From CAXSEF01 sp964236695 (GTDB lineage: Bacteria; Pseudomonadota; Alphaproteobacteria; Acetobacterales; Acetobacteraceae), in contig CAXSFU010000003.1 of the NCBI GenBank assembly GCA_964236695.1, forward strand, positions 37,902 to 101,901: 64,000 nt of DNA, in the 5' to 3' direction. Positions within the stretch are counted from its first letter, which is position 1. The number at the start of each line of letters is the position of its first letter. The notes beneath the pieces were generated by a model that saw only the letters and a list, made by a program, of their open reading frames with translations, was not told the DNA's origin and did not search any database. Of this stretch, positions 1 to 7,848 are shown in pieces. The translations under genes were made by a program, and so were the position numbers.

Positions 1-117
1 CCCGCGCTTGGCCAGCTCCGAGGCCGCCGTGGCGCCGGCGGGGCCGCCGCCCACCACCACGACGTCGAAGTCGCAAGGCAAGGCTGGGGGGCGAGGCCGC
101 CCCCCAGACCCCGGCAT
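1..117 (-). CDS. bchP: BchP geranylgeranyl reductase, N-terminal fragment
   Basis: Only the first 39 codons lie in the window. The frame reads FDVVVVGGGPAGATAASELAKRG, the FAD-binding GxGxxG-type start of the geranylgeranyl-diphosphate reductase that saturates the bacteriochlorophyll side chain. Position behind bchG on the same strand matches the common ppsR-bchG-bchP order. The start is unclear: an in-frame ATG at 117 lies inside a family-A repeat and would add about 15 repeat-derived residues, while a TTG at 81 would start two codons before the conserved block. The rest of the gene is beyond the left edge. Confidence 0.8.
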   Translation of the reverse strand, partial: MPGSGGRPRPPALPCDFDVVVVGGGPAGATAASELAKRG

Positions 118-229
118 TCCCTGGAGTCCCATGTCGGCCTGCCCCTTGTGTGTGCCGGTCCAGGACGGCTCGCCCTGGCGGGTCCCATTCCTCAAGGCAT
201 GGGGCAGAGCCCTGGCCTTCCTTGCTTCG
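75..229. repeat. Family-A repeat between bchG and bchP
   Basis: Degenerate copy: CAAGGCAAGGCTGGGGGGCGAGGCC to GGGGCAGAGCCCTGGCCTTCCTTGC, reaching into the bchP start region and ending 2 bases before the bchG stop. Confidence 0.7.
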
Positions 230-230
230 C

Positions 231-1205
231 TCATCGCGCGTGCAGCGCCAGCGCCGCCGCCAGCATCCCCAGCACGTACAGGCTGGTGCCCGTCGCGTTG
301 TACCAGGGCGCCCGCCCGCGCGGATCGGCCAGCAGCCTGCGCATCAGCACGAGCTGCGCGCCCAGCAGCACCGCCACCACGGCCGCGTGCCACGCGAACC
401 CCCATGCCGCCAGCAGGGCGACCACCGCGACCTGCGGCACCGCCATCACGGCGCAGGCCAGCCGGCAGGCGCGGTCCGGGCCGAGGCGGGCGGGCAGGGA
501 CCCCAGCCCCATCTGCCGGTCGCCCTCGATCGACTTGAAGTCGTTGAGCGTCATGATGCCGTGCGCGCCGAGGCTGTACAGCGCGGCGAGCGCCACGATC
601 CGCCCGCCGGGCCAGGCCTGCAGCGTGACCGCGGCGCCCGCGAACCACGGCAGCCCCTCGTACGACACGCCGACCGCGAGGTTGCTCCACCAGCCGTTGC
701 GCTTGAGCCTGACCGGCGGCGCGCTGTACGCCCAGGCCAGCGCCAGCCCGATCATCGCAGCCACCCACACGTACGGCCCGAGCGCGAGGGCCACCGCGAC
801 GGACAGCACGCTCCACGCCACGGCGAGCCCCAGGCCCCAGCGCCCCGGCACCCGCCCGGACGGGATCGGCCGCCCCGGCTCGTTGATCGCGTCGACGTGG
901 CGGTCGAACCAGTCGTTGATCGCCTGGCTGGTGCCGCAGGCCAGCGGCCCCGCGAGCCCCGCGCCCGCCGCGACCAGCCCCCAGCGCCCGCCGAGGCCCA
1001 CGCCGCCCACGCCCGACGACACCACGCCGCAGCCGAACGCCCACACCGGCGCGAACCAGGTCAGCGGCTTGAGCAGCTCCAGCATCGCGCCCGCCGACGG
1101 CCGCGCGCCCGGCGCGGGCACGCCGGCCCCTGTCGCGCGACGCCCCGCGCCCGCCGCCACGACGCGCGCGGCACCGGCGCCCGGCGCAAGGCCGGCGCGG
1201 CTCAC
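231..1205 (-). CDS. bchG: Bacteriochlorophyll synthase BchG
   Basis: Membrane prenyltransferase that esterifies bacteriochlorophyllide a with geranylgeranyl or phytyl diphosphate, the last step before BchP. The UbiA-family signature NDWFDRHVDAINEPGRPIPSG is followed by about eight hydrophobic helices and the second Asp-rich motif (NDFKSIEGDRQMG). The GTG at 1205 overlaps the ppsR stop as GTGA, giving 324 aa. Internal GTG codons (about 1160, 1121) and the ATG at 1085 (284 aa, directly at MLELLKPLTW) are alternatives. BchG proteins usually have about 15-20 residues before that block, so the true start lies between these extremes. Translationally coupled to ppsR. Confidence 0.93.
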   Translation of the reverse strand: MSRAGLAPGAGAARVVAAGAGRRATGAGVPAPGARPSAGAMLELLKPLTWFAPVWAFGCGVVSSGVGGVGLGGRWGLVAAGAGLAGPLACGTSQAINDWFDRHVDAINEPGRPIPSGRVPGRWGLGLAVAWSVLSVAVALALGPYVWVAAMIGLALAWAYSAPPVRLKRNGWWSNLAVGVSYEGLPWFAGAAVTLQAWPGGRIVALAALYSLGAHGIMTLNDFKSIEGDRQMGLGSLPARLGPDRACRLACAVMAVPQVAVVALLAAWGFAWHAAVVAVLLGAQLVLMRRLLADPRGRAPWYNATGTSLYVLGMLAAALALHAR

Positions 1206-2752
1206 GAGCCTTCCCAGTTGCTGCCCGGCTCGGGCAGGTCGCCGAGCCCGTAGCGGTGCAGCTTGGCATACAGGCTCTGCCGGCTCACCCCCAGCATCTC
1301 CGCGGCCGACGCGCGGTTGTTCTCCGCCAGCTCCAGCGCCGCCTCGATGCACAGACGCTCGATCACGTCGGTGGCGTCGCGCACCAGCTCCTTGAGCGAC
1401 ACCCGCCCGATCAGCTCGGTGAGCTGCTCGACGGAGCGCGGCACAACCGCCTTGACCTCGGGCGCGGCGGTCGCCGCGGACAGCCGGCGCGCCACGTCGC
1501 GGATCGCGAAGCCGAACGAGGGCGCCACCCCGCCCAGCACGGCGACGGCGGAGATCTCCACCTCGGTCAGCATGCCGTGCTCGCCGCGCAGCGTCGTGCA
1601 GAACAGCCGCACCGAGCCGCGCTGGCGCAGGTTGGCGAGCAGCACGTCGACGTCGACGCCCGCGCGCCCCAGCCAGGTGCCGAGCGCGCGGCCCTGCGCC
1701 TGCTCGGCCAGCGAGAGCTGCGTCATCGACAGGAAGGCGGTGTTGGCGGCCAGGATCGTGCCCTCGCCGTCGGTGGCCACGAAGGCGTCCGGCGCCTGCT
1801 CCAGCGCCGAGAGCAGCCGGTCGCTGACCTCGGACACCAGGGTGGTGCCGCTGGCCAGGGCGCCGGGCATCACCCGCACCAGCAGCACGGAGCTGTCGCC
1901 TTCGATCAGCAGCGAGGCCGACAGCGACACGTCGCCGTCCGCGAACCCGCCCGCCCGCACCGGCGCGGCGTCCGCCTCCGGCCGGCCGGCCTCCGCGCGC
2001 GCCGCGTCGGCGAGCCTGACCCGCACCGGCTCGGCCCGCCCGCCGGTCTTGACCGCAGCCAGGAAGCGCAGCACCGCGCCGCGGTCGCGCGGCTCGAACA
2101 GCTCCGGGAACAGCCAGCCCTGCGCGCGCCGCGCCCCGCCCAGGCGCCGCCCCGCCGGGTTGCTTTCCGCGACCTTGAGGCTCTGCGCGTCGAGCACCAT
2201 CAGCGGCTCGGGCGAGGTCTCGAACAGGATGCGGTAGCGGGTCTGCGCCTGGCGCAGCGCGGAATAGTCGCGCTCCATCGCCTGCTGCGCGTCGATCAGC
2301 CGCTGCTGCAGCTCGGTGAGCGGGCGCAGGTCGCGGCCGAACGCCACCACGCGGCCGTGGCGGTCGGCGCGCGCCGCGGCGTACTCGACCGCCACGTCGC
2401 CGCCGCTGCTGGCCACGCCCGCGCCGAGGTGGTTGAGGTGGCGCAGCCGCGGCACGTCGTCGTTCAGCGCCGCCTCCATCAGCGCGCGCGCCTTGGGCCG
2501 GCTTTCCAGCGTCACCGTCTCGACCCAGGGCTGGCCGGTCAGCGACACGGCGCCGCCGAGGTCGGCCTCCAGCGAGGCGCTGCGGAAGCGCGCGTCGCGC
2601 ACCACCCCGTCGCGGTCGATCACCAGCGCCACGTCGGCCGCCGCCGCCAGCAGCCGCGCCGCCGCGTCGCCGTCGAGCGGCCCGAGCGACCCGTCTTCGG
2701 GCGATCCGTCCTCGGTCGCCTGGTCTGCGGAAGGGGAAGGCTTGGATTTCAT
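1202..2752 (-). CDS. ppsR: PpsR/CrtJ photosynthesis repressor
   Basis: Redox- and light-responsive repressor of bch, crt and puc/puf promoters (516 aa). Visible are an N-terminal PAS-like segment (VALVIDRDGVVRDA), a central PAS (RYRILFETSPEPLMVLDA), a third PAS (LLSALEQAPDAFVATDGEG) and a C-terminal Fis-type helix-turn-helix (ASAAEMLGVSRQSLYAKLHR). Members of this family bind TGT-N12-ACA, and near-matches occur before bchF/aerR, crtE/crtD and bchC in this window. The start is ATG 2752, 41 bases after aerR. The long upstream extension of the open frame has no PAS homology and is the shadow of aerR. Confidence 0.93.
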   Translation of the reverse strand: MKSKPSPSADQATEDGSPEDGSLGPLDGDAAARLLAAAADVALVIDRDGVVRDARFRSASLEADLGGAVSLTGQPWVETVTLESRPKARALMEAALNDDVPRLRHLNHLGAGVASSGGDVAVEYAAARADRHGRVVAFGRDLRPLTELQQRLIDAQQAMERDYSALRQAQTRYRILFETSPEPLMVLDAQSLKVAESNPAGRRLGGARRAQGWLFPELFEPRDRGAVLRFLAAVKTGGRAEPVRVRLADAARAEAGRPEADAAPVRAGGFADGDVSLSASLLIEGDSSVLLVRVMPGALASGTTLVSEVSDRLLSALEQAPDAFVATDGEGTILAANTAFLSMTQLSLAEQAQGRALGTWLGRAGVDVDVLLANLRQRGSVRLFCTTLRGEHGMLTEVEISAVAVLGGVAPSFGFAIRDVARRLSAATAAPEVKAVVPRSVEQLTELIGRVSLKELVRDATDVIERLCIEAALELAENNRASAAEMLGVSRQSLYAKLHRYGLGDLPEPGSNWEGS

Positions 2753-2793
2753 GGTTCTGCGCGCGCCCGGGTCACTGAGGCTCAGGAGATGGC

Positions 2794-3984
2794 TCATCGG
2801 GCACGCGCAGTCGAGGCACGGCGGCTGGCGGGCGGCCTGCGCCGGAGCGCGAGCAGGGCCGCGGCACGGGTCAGCGCCTCCGCGGCGTCGCGCGCCGTGT
2901 CGTCGGCGCCGAGCCGGATCGCCAGCTCCGGGCGGTCGAGGAACGCCGGGCCGCCGACCATGACGATGATGTCGCGGTTGCGCGACGCGCGGCGCACCGC
3001 GGCGACGCAGGGCGCGAGCCGCGGCAGGTGCACCTCCGCGCCGAGCGAGAAGCCGATCAGGTCCACCGGCCGGGCGGCGACCACGCGCGCGGCGTCCGCA
3101 GCGCCGGCCACCGCGGGGTTCTGCACCTGCCAGCCCGCGCCGCGGAAGAAGTCGCTCAGCATCGACAGCCCCAGGGAATGCTGCTCGCCGGGGGCCGCGA
3201 CCAGCAGCGCCAGCCCGGTCGGCGCCGCGGCGCCCGCCACGCCGCCGTCCGCGCCCGCGGCCCGCCCGATCCCGTCCGCGCCGGGCGCCATCGCGTGCAG
3301 CAGCCGGTGCAGGTGCACCGCGGCCAGCGTCACCTCGGTGAACGAGCAGCGGTCCTCCACCCACAGGTCGCCGAGATGGCGTGCCGTCCCGGACAGCAGG
3401 TCCAGGCAGATCGCCTCGACCGGGATGCCCTGCGCGCGGCAGCCGGCGACGCACGCCGCCGCGGCATCCGCCGGGTTCGGCCCGAGCAGCGACGCCGCCA
3501 GGCCGAGCACCGCCTCGCGCGTGACCCGCGCCTCCGGCGCCGCGTCGTCCGCCCCGCCGCCAGACCCGTCCGCGCCGCCGCCAGACCCGCCGCCCGTGCC
3601 GCGCGACACCGTCGCGCCGCCTGCCGTCCCCAGCGAGTCGGCCCGCAGCGACCCGGCCCCCGGTCCCTCCGCCGCCGGCAGCGCGGACCGCCGCGCATGC
3701 GCCGAAAGCAGGCGGGGCACCACCTGGCCCTCCACCGCGCGCAGGATCGCCGCGACGCGACGCCGCCGGACCGTGGCCTCGTCCGCCGCCACCGCCTGCC
3801 CAGCCCCCTTCTGCCCACCCGCCTTTTGCCCAATCGACTCCGCAAGCCGGTCCGACATCGTCTGGGACGCCTCCTCCCTGTCCAGGCCCGCCGTGCGCCC
3901 GCGGGCCGTGGCGGCCCCGGAACCATGCAGCGCGCCCTGGCACGCCATCGCCGAGCCCACGGGAGAGCAGTCCTGCCGCGTCAT
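2794..3984 (-). CDS. aerR: AerR/PpaA cobalamin-binding antirepressor of PpsR
   Basis: AerR-type antirepressors bind cobalamin and relieve PpsR/CrtJ repression. The C-terminal 250 residues have the B12-binding helical module (GDLWVEDRCSFTEVT) and a Rossmann-like cobalamin domain whose GEQHSLG places a His at residue 269, equivalent to the cobalt-ligand His of AerR; VMVGGPAF follows. The ATG at 3984 has a strong GGGGAGG site about 6 bases upstream (396 aa). A second ATG at 3858 with GGAGGAGG (354 aa) and one at 4038 are also possible. A low-complexity Gly/Ala/Ser linker (about residues 105-150) separates an N-terminal helix from the sensor domain. Confidence 0.9.
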   Translation of the reverse strand: MTRQDCSPVGSAMACQGALHGSGAATARGRTAGLDREEASQTMSDRLAESIGQKAGGQKGAGQAVAADEATVRRRRVAAILRAVEGQVVPRLLSAHARRSALPAAEGPGAGSLRADSLGTAGGATVSRGTGGGSGGGADGSGGGADDAAPEARVTREAVLGLAASLLGPNPADAAAACVAGCRAQGIPVEAICLDLLSGTARHLGDLWVEDRCSFTEVTLAAVHLHRLLHAMAPGADGIGRAAGADGGVAGAAAPTGLALLVAAPGEQHSLGLSMLSDFFRGAGWQVQNPAVAGAADAARVVAARPVDLIGFSLGAEVHLPRLAPCVAAVRRASRNRDIIVMVGGPAFLDRPELAIRLGADDTARDAAEALTRAAALLALRRRPPASRRASTARAR

Positions 3985-4060
3985 GCCGACCCTCCCCGCG
4001 CGTCGCCCCCGGAGCCTCCGGAACGATCCCGGGCGCATCTGAGACGATCCGCGGGAGGAG

Positions 4061-4094
4061 TGTCAATTCCGATTTACGTCAATCTCGCTTGACA
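4061..4094. promoter_or_regulatory. Two overlapping PpsR-type boxes between aerR and bchF
   Basis: TGT-N12-ACG (4061-4078) overlaps CGT-N12-ACA (4077-4094) by two bases; each is one base from the TGT-N12-ACA consensus. The outer arms TGTCAA and TTGACA form one inverted repeat. The right arm TTGACA (4089-4094) could be a -35 hexamer with a weak -10 (TAGCGT, 4113-4118) for bchF, so bound PpsR would block that promoter. The same boxes lie 77 bases upstream of the aerR start. Confidence 0.65.
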
Positions 4095-4250
4095 GTCCGA
4101 ACGGCCCAGCCCTAGCGTTTGTCCACCCCGGCCGGGGTCGCGGCACCGGCGGCGCGGCGGACGAGGCGGCCTGCCCCGCCGGACGGCCCGGCGCGACGGG
4201 GAACGGTGTTCGGTTTCGGTGCAATCCACTCGGGGGCAGCAGGGACGGCC

Positions 4251-4823
4251 ATGATCGACAGCGTCAGCAACTTCCTCAACGGCTACGTCAGCTTCCAGTG
4301 GACGCCGACCACCGGCCACCTCGTCGCCCCACGCGAGCCGGCCGCCCCCCGCCCGCTCTACACTCCCGAGCAGCGCCGACGCCGCGACGCCACCCCCTGG
4401 ACCATGGTGCAGGGCCTGCTGGCGCCGCTGCAGTTCCTGGTGTTCCTGGTCAGCCTCGCCCTGGTGCTGCGCACCCTGTCGACCGGCGCCGGCTACCAGG
4501 CCGCGACCGTCTCGATCCTGGTCAAGACGGCGATGCTCTACACGATCATGGTCACCGGCTCGGTGTGGGAGAAGGAGGTGTTCGGCCGCTACCTGTTCGC
4601 CCCCGCCTTCCTGTGGGAGGACCTGGTCAGCTTCCTGGTGCTGGCGCTGCACACCGCCTACGTCGCCGCCCTGCTGACCGGCGTGCTCAGCCCGGGCTCG
4701 CTGCTGCTGCTGGCGCTCGCCGCCTACGCCTCCTACCTGGTCAACGCCGCGCAGTTCGTCCTCAAGATGCGCTCCGCCCGACGCGAGCTGCCCGTCCCCG
4801 CCGCCTTCCGGGCCGCGCGGTGA
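4251..4823 (+). CDS. bchF: 2-vinyl bacteriochlorophyllide hydratase BchF
   Basis: Adds water to the 3-vinyl group, giving the 3-hydroxyethyl intermediate later oxidised by BchC. The 190-residue protein is typical for the family: LYTPEQRRRRDATPWTMVQG, then several membrane helices, and the signature VWEKEVFGRYLFAPAFLWEDLVS. ATG 4251 follows a purine-rich stretch (GCAGCAGGGA). The open frame extends upstream into the control region without family similarity, so the later ATG is preferred. First gene of the bchFNBHLM operon; its TGA overlaps the bchN GTG. Confidence 0.95.
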   Translation: MIDSVSNFLNGYVSFQWTPTTGHLVAPREPAAPRPLYTPEQRRRRDATPWTMVQGLLAPLQFLVFLVSLALVLRTLSTGAGYQAATVSILVKTAMLYTIMVTGSVWEKEVFGRYLFAPAFLWEDLVSFLVLALHTAYVAALLTGVLSPGSLLLLALAAYASYLVNAAQFVLKMRSARRELPVPAAFRAAR

Positions 4824-6133
4824 ACAAGGCCGCCACCCTCGACGCCGCCGCCCCGGCCGCCCTCGGCTGCGCCGTCGCTCCCGCGGCCCGGCCCGCGTCC
4901 CGCGAGCCCGTGCTCCGGGAGCGGGGCCAGCGCGAGGTGTTCTGCGGCCTGACCGGCATCGTCTGGCTGCACCGCCGCATCCAGGACGCCTTCTTCCTCG
5001 TCGTGGGCAGCCGCACCTGCGCCCACCTGCTGCAGTCCGCCGCCGGCGTGATGATCTTCGCAGAGCCCCGCTTCGCCACCGCGATCATCGAGGAGCGCGA
5101 CCTCGCCGGCCGCGCCGACATGGACGACGAGCTGGACCGCGTGGTCGACCGCCTGCTGCAGCGCCGCCCCGACATCCGCATGCTGTTCCTGGTCGGCTCC
5201 TGCCCGTCCGAGGTCATCAAGCTCGACCTGTCGCGCGCCGCCGCCCGCCTGACCCGCCGCTTCCTGCCGGCCTGCCGCGTGCTGAGCTACTCCGGCTCCG
5301 GCATCGAGACGACCTTCACCCAGGGCGAGGACGCCTGCCTCGCGTCCCTGGTCCCCGAACTGCCCCACGACGCCGCCCCCTCGATCCTCGTCGTCGGCGC
5401 GCTGCCCGACGTCGTCGAATCCCAGTTTTCCGGGCTGTTCCGCGACGCCGGCATCGGCCCGGTGCGCTTCCTGCCGCCGCGCCACGCGGCCGCGCTGCCC
5501 GCCGTCGGCCCGAACACGGTGATGCTGCTCGCCCAGCCGTTCCTCGCCGAGACCGCACGCCTGCTGGAGGAGCGCGGCGCCCGCCGTGTCGCCGCCCCGT
5601 TCCCGATCGGCGTCGAGGGCACCCGCGACTGGCTGCGCGCCGCCGCCCTCGCCTGGGGCGCAGAGCCCGCGCGCATGGAGGCCGCCATGGCCCCCGGCCT
5701 CGCCCGCGCCGAACAGGCGCTCGCCCGCCATCGCAAGGCACTCGCCGGCCTCGCCGTGTTCTTCTTCCCCGACTCCCAGCTGGAGATCCCGCTGGCGCGC
5801 TTCCTGTCGCGCGAGCTGGGCATGCGCCTGGTCGAGGTCGGCACCCCCACGATCCACCGCGAGCACCTCGCCGCGGAGCTGGACCTTCTCGACCCCGCAA
5901 CGACCCTCAGCGAGGGCCAGGACGTCGACCGCCAGCTCGACCGCTGCCGCGCCGCCCGCCCCGACCTCGTCGTCTGCGGCCTCGGCCTCGCCAACCCGCT
6001 GGAGGCCGAGGGCATCACGACCAAGTGGTCGATCGAGCTGCTGTTCTCCCCGATCCACGGCTTCGAACAGGCCGGCGACCTGGCGGGGCTGTTCGCCCGC
6101 CCGCTCGCCCGCCGCGCGCTGCTGGAGGCCTGA
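4820..6133 (+). CDS. bchN: Dark-operative protochlorophyllide reductase subunit N
   Basis: BchN with BchB forms the NifDK-like catalytic half of the light-independent protochlorophyllide reductase, which receives electrons from BchL. Three Cys expected to hold the NB-cluster are present: C42 (VFCGLTG), C67 (GSRTCAHLL) and C128 (VGSCPSEVI). The typical SYSGSGIETTFTQGEDACL motif follows. GTG 4820 overlaps the bchF stop as GTGA, giving 437 aa. The N-terminal 35 residues are Ala-rich and poorly conserved. Confidence 0.95.
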   Translation: MNKAATLDAAAPAALGCAVAPAARPASREPVLRERGQREVFCGLTGIVWLHRRIQDAFFLVVGSRTCAHLLQSAAGVMIFAEPRFATAIIEERDLAGRADMDDELDRVVDRLLQRRPDIRMLFLVGSCPSEVIKLDLSRAAARLTRRFLPACRVLSYSGSGIETTFTQGEDACLASLVPELPHDAAPSILVVGALPDVVESQFSGLFRDAGIGPVRFLPPRHAAALPAVGPNTVMLLAQPFLAETARLLEERGARRVAAPFPIGVEGTRDWLRAAALAWGAEPARMEAAMAPGLARAEQALARHRKALAGLAVFFFPDSQLEIPLARFLSRELGMRLVEVGTPTIHREHLAAELDLLDPATTLSEGQDVDRQLDRCRAARPDLVVCGLGLANPLEAEGITTKWSIELLFSPIHGFEQAGDLAGLFARPLARRALLEA

Positions 6134-6138
6134 GCGCC

Positions 6139-7848
6139 GTGCAGCTTACCCTGTGGACCTACGAGGGCCCCGCGCACGTCGGCGCCATGCGCGTCGCCAC
6201 CGCGATGCGCCACGTCCACTACGTGCTGCACGCGCCGCAGGGCGACACCTACGCCGACCTGCTGTTCACCATGATCGAGCGCAGCGCCACCCGCCCGCCC
6301 GTCACCTACACCACGTTCCAGGCCCGCGACCTCGGCGGCGACACCGCCGAGCTGTTCCGCACGTCCGCCCGCGATGCGGTGGAACGCTTCAGGCCGGAGC
6401 TGCTCCTGGTCGGCGCGTCCTGCACCGGCGAGCTGATCCAGGATGACCCCGCCGGCCTGTCGCGCGGCCTCGGCGTCGAGACCATCGCCCTCGAGCTGCC
6501 CTCCTATCAGCGCAAGGAGAACTGGGCCGCCTCCGAAACCTTCTACCAGGTCGTGCGCCGCTGCGCCGCCGGCCAGCGCACCCCGCGCGACGGCCGCGCG
6601 CCCTCCTGCAACCTGCTCGGCGCCACCGCGCTCGGCTTCCGCCACCGCGACGACGTGCGCGAGATCACCGCGCTGCTGGAGCGCATCGGCGTCGCCGTCA
6701 ACGTCTGCGCCCCCCTCGGCGCAGCACCCTCCGACCTCGCCCGCCTGGGTGCGGCCGACTTCAACGTCGTGCTCTACCCCGAGACCGCCGGCGTCGCCGC
6801 GCGCTGGCTGGAGCGCGAGTTCCGCCAGCCGCACACCCGCACCGTGCCCATCGGGGTCGGCGCCACCCGCGAGTTCGTCGCCGAGGTCGCCGCCCTAGCC
6901 GGCCTCGACCCCGCGCAGGCCGCCGCCGACGCCGAGCGCCACTCCAACCTGCCCTGGTACTCGCGCTCCGTGGACGCCACGTATCTGACCGGCAAGCGCG
7001 TCTTCGTGTTCGGCGACGCCACCCACGCCGTCGCCGCCGCCCGCGTCGCCGCGAAGGAGCTCGGCTTCGCCGTTGTCGGCCTCGGCACCTACAGCCGCGA
7101 GTTCGCCCGCGAGCTGCGCGAGGCCGCCGCGCTGTACGGCGTCACGCCGCTGGTGTGCGACGACTACCTCGACGTGGAGGCCGCCATCGCTGCCGCCGCC
7201 CCCGACCTGGTGCTCGGCACCCAGATGGAGCGCCACATCGCCAAGCGCCTCGGCATCCCCTGCGCCGTGATCTCGTCGCCTGTCCACGTGCAGGACTTCC
7301 CGGCACGCCACTCGCCGCAGATGGGCTTCGAAGGCGCCAACGTGCTGTTCGACACCTGGGTCCACCCGCTGATGATGGGCCTGGAGGAGCACCTGCTGGC
7401 GATGTTCCGCGAGGACCCCGAGTTCGGCGAGGGCGCCGCCCCGTCCCACCTCGGCCACGCCCACGTGCCACGCCCCACCCCCCACGAGGCCGCCACCGTC
7501 GCCGCCCTGGCCGCCGACGCCCTCGCCGTCACGGGCAGCCGCGAAGCAGGCAAGGTTGAGGCTCCGCCCCAAGCTCCGCCAAAGGCTGCGCCCGCGGAAC
7601 GCATCCCCAGGGAAGCCGGGTCCAGGGGCGGCTTCGCTCCTGGCGGGTCTGGGCAGAGCCCAGCCTTGCTTGCCGACGAGCCGGCGCCCCCCGCCTGGCA
7701 CGCCGACGCCGAGCGCGAGCTGAGGCGCGTCCCGGTGTTCGTGCGCGGCAAGGCCCGCCGCAACACGGAAGCCTTCGCCCGCGAGCGCGGCATCGCGACG
7801 ATCTCCGTCGCCACCCTCTACGACGCAAAGGCGCACCATGCCCGCTGA
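6139..7848 (+). CDS. bchB: Dark-operative protochlorophyllide reductase subunit B, with repeat-derived insertion
   Basis: BchB supplies the fourth ligand, an Asp, to the NB-cluster; D36 is at the expected place (HAPQGDTYADLLF) when GTG 6139 is used. Later motifs are CTGELIQDD, ISSPVHVQDFPARHSPQMGFEG and the C-terminal RVPVFVRGKARRN...TLYDAKAH. Residues 469-513 (about 7543-7677) are translated from an in-frame family-A repeat and lie in the linker before the C-terminal domain, making the protein (569 aa) longer than usual. The last 11 bases overlap bchH. Confidence 0.95.
   Translation: MQLTLWTYEGPAHVGAMRVATAMRHVHYVLHAPQGDTYADLLFTMIERSATRPPVTYTTFQARDLGGDTAELFRTSARDAVERFRPELLLVGASCTGELIQDDPAGLSRGLGVETIALELPSYQRKENWAASETFYQVVRRCAAGQRTPRDGRAPSCNLLGATALGFRHRDDVREITALLERIGVAVNVCAPLGAAPSDLARLGAADFNVVLYPETAGVAARWLEREFRQPHTRTVPIGVGATREFVAEVAALAGLDPAQAAADAERHSNLPWYSRSVDATYLTGKRVFVFGDATHAVAAARVAAKELGFAVVGLGTYSREFARELREAAALYGVTPLVCDDYLDVEAAIAAAAPDLVLGTQMERHIAKRLGIPCAVISSPVHVQDFPARHSPQMGFEGANVLFDTWVHPLMMGLEEHLLAMFREDPEFGEGAAPSHLGHAHVPRPTPHEAATVAALAADALAVTGSREAGKVEAPPQAPPKAAPAERIPREAGSRGGFAPGGSGQSPALLADEPAPPAWHADAERELRRVPVFVRGKARRNTEAFARERGIATISVATLYDAKAHHAR
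7542..7677. repeat. Family-A repeat, copy inside bchB
   Basis: Starts GAAGCAGGCAAGGTTGAGGC and ends GGGTCTGGGCAGAGCCCAGCCTTGCTT, the inverted ends shared by family-A elements. It is open in the bchB frame and adds about 45 residues. Confidence 0.85.
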
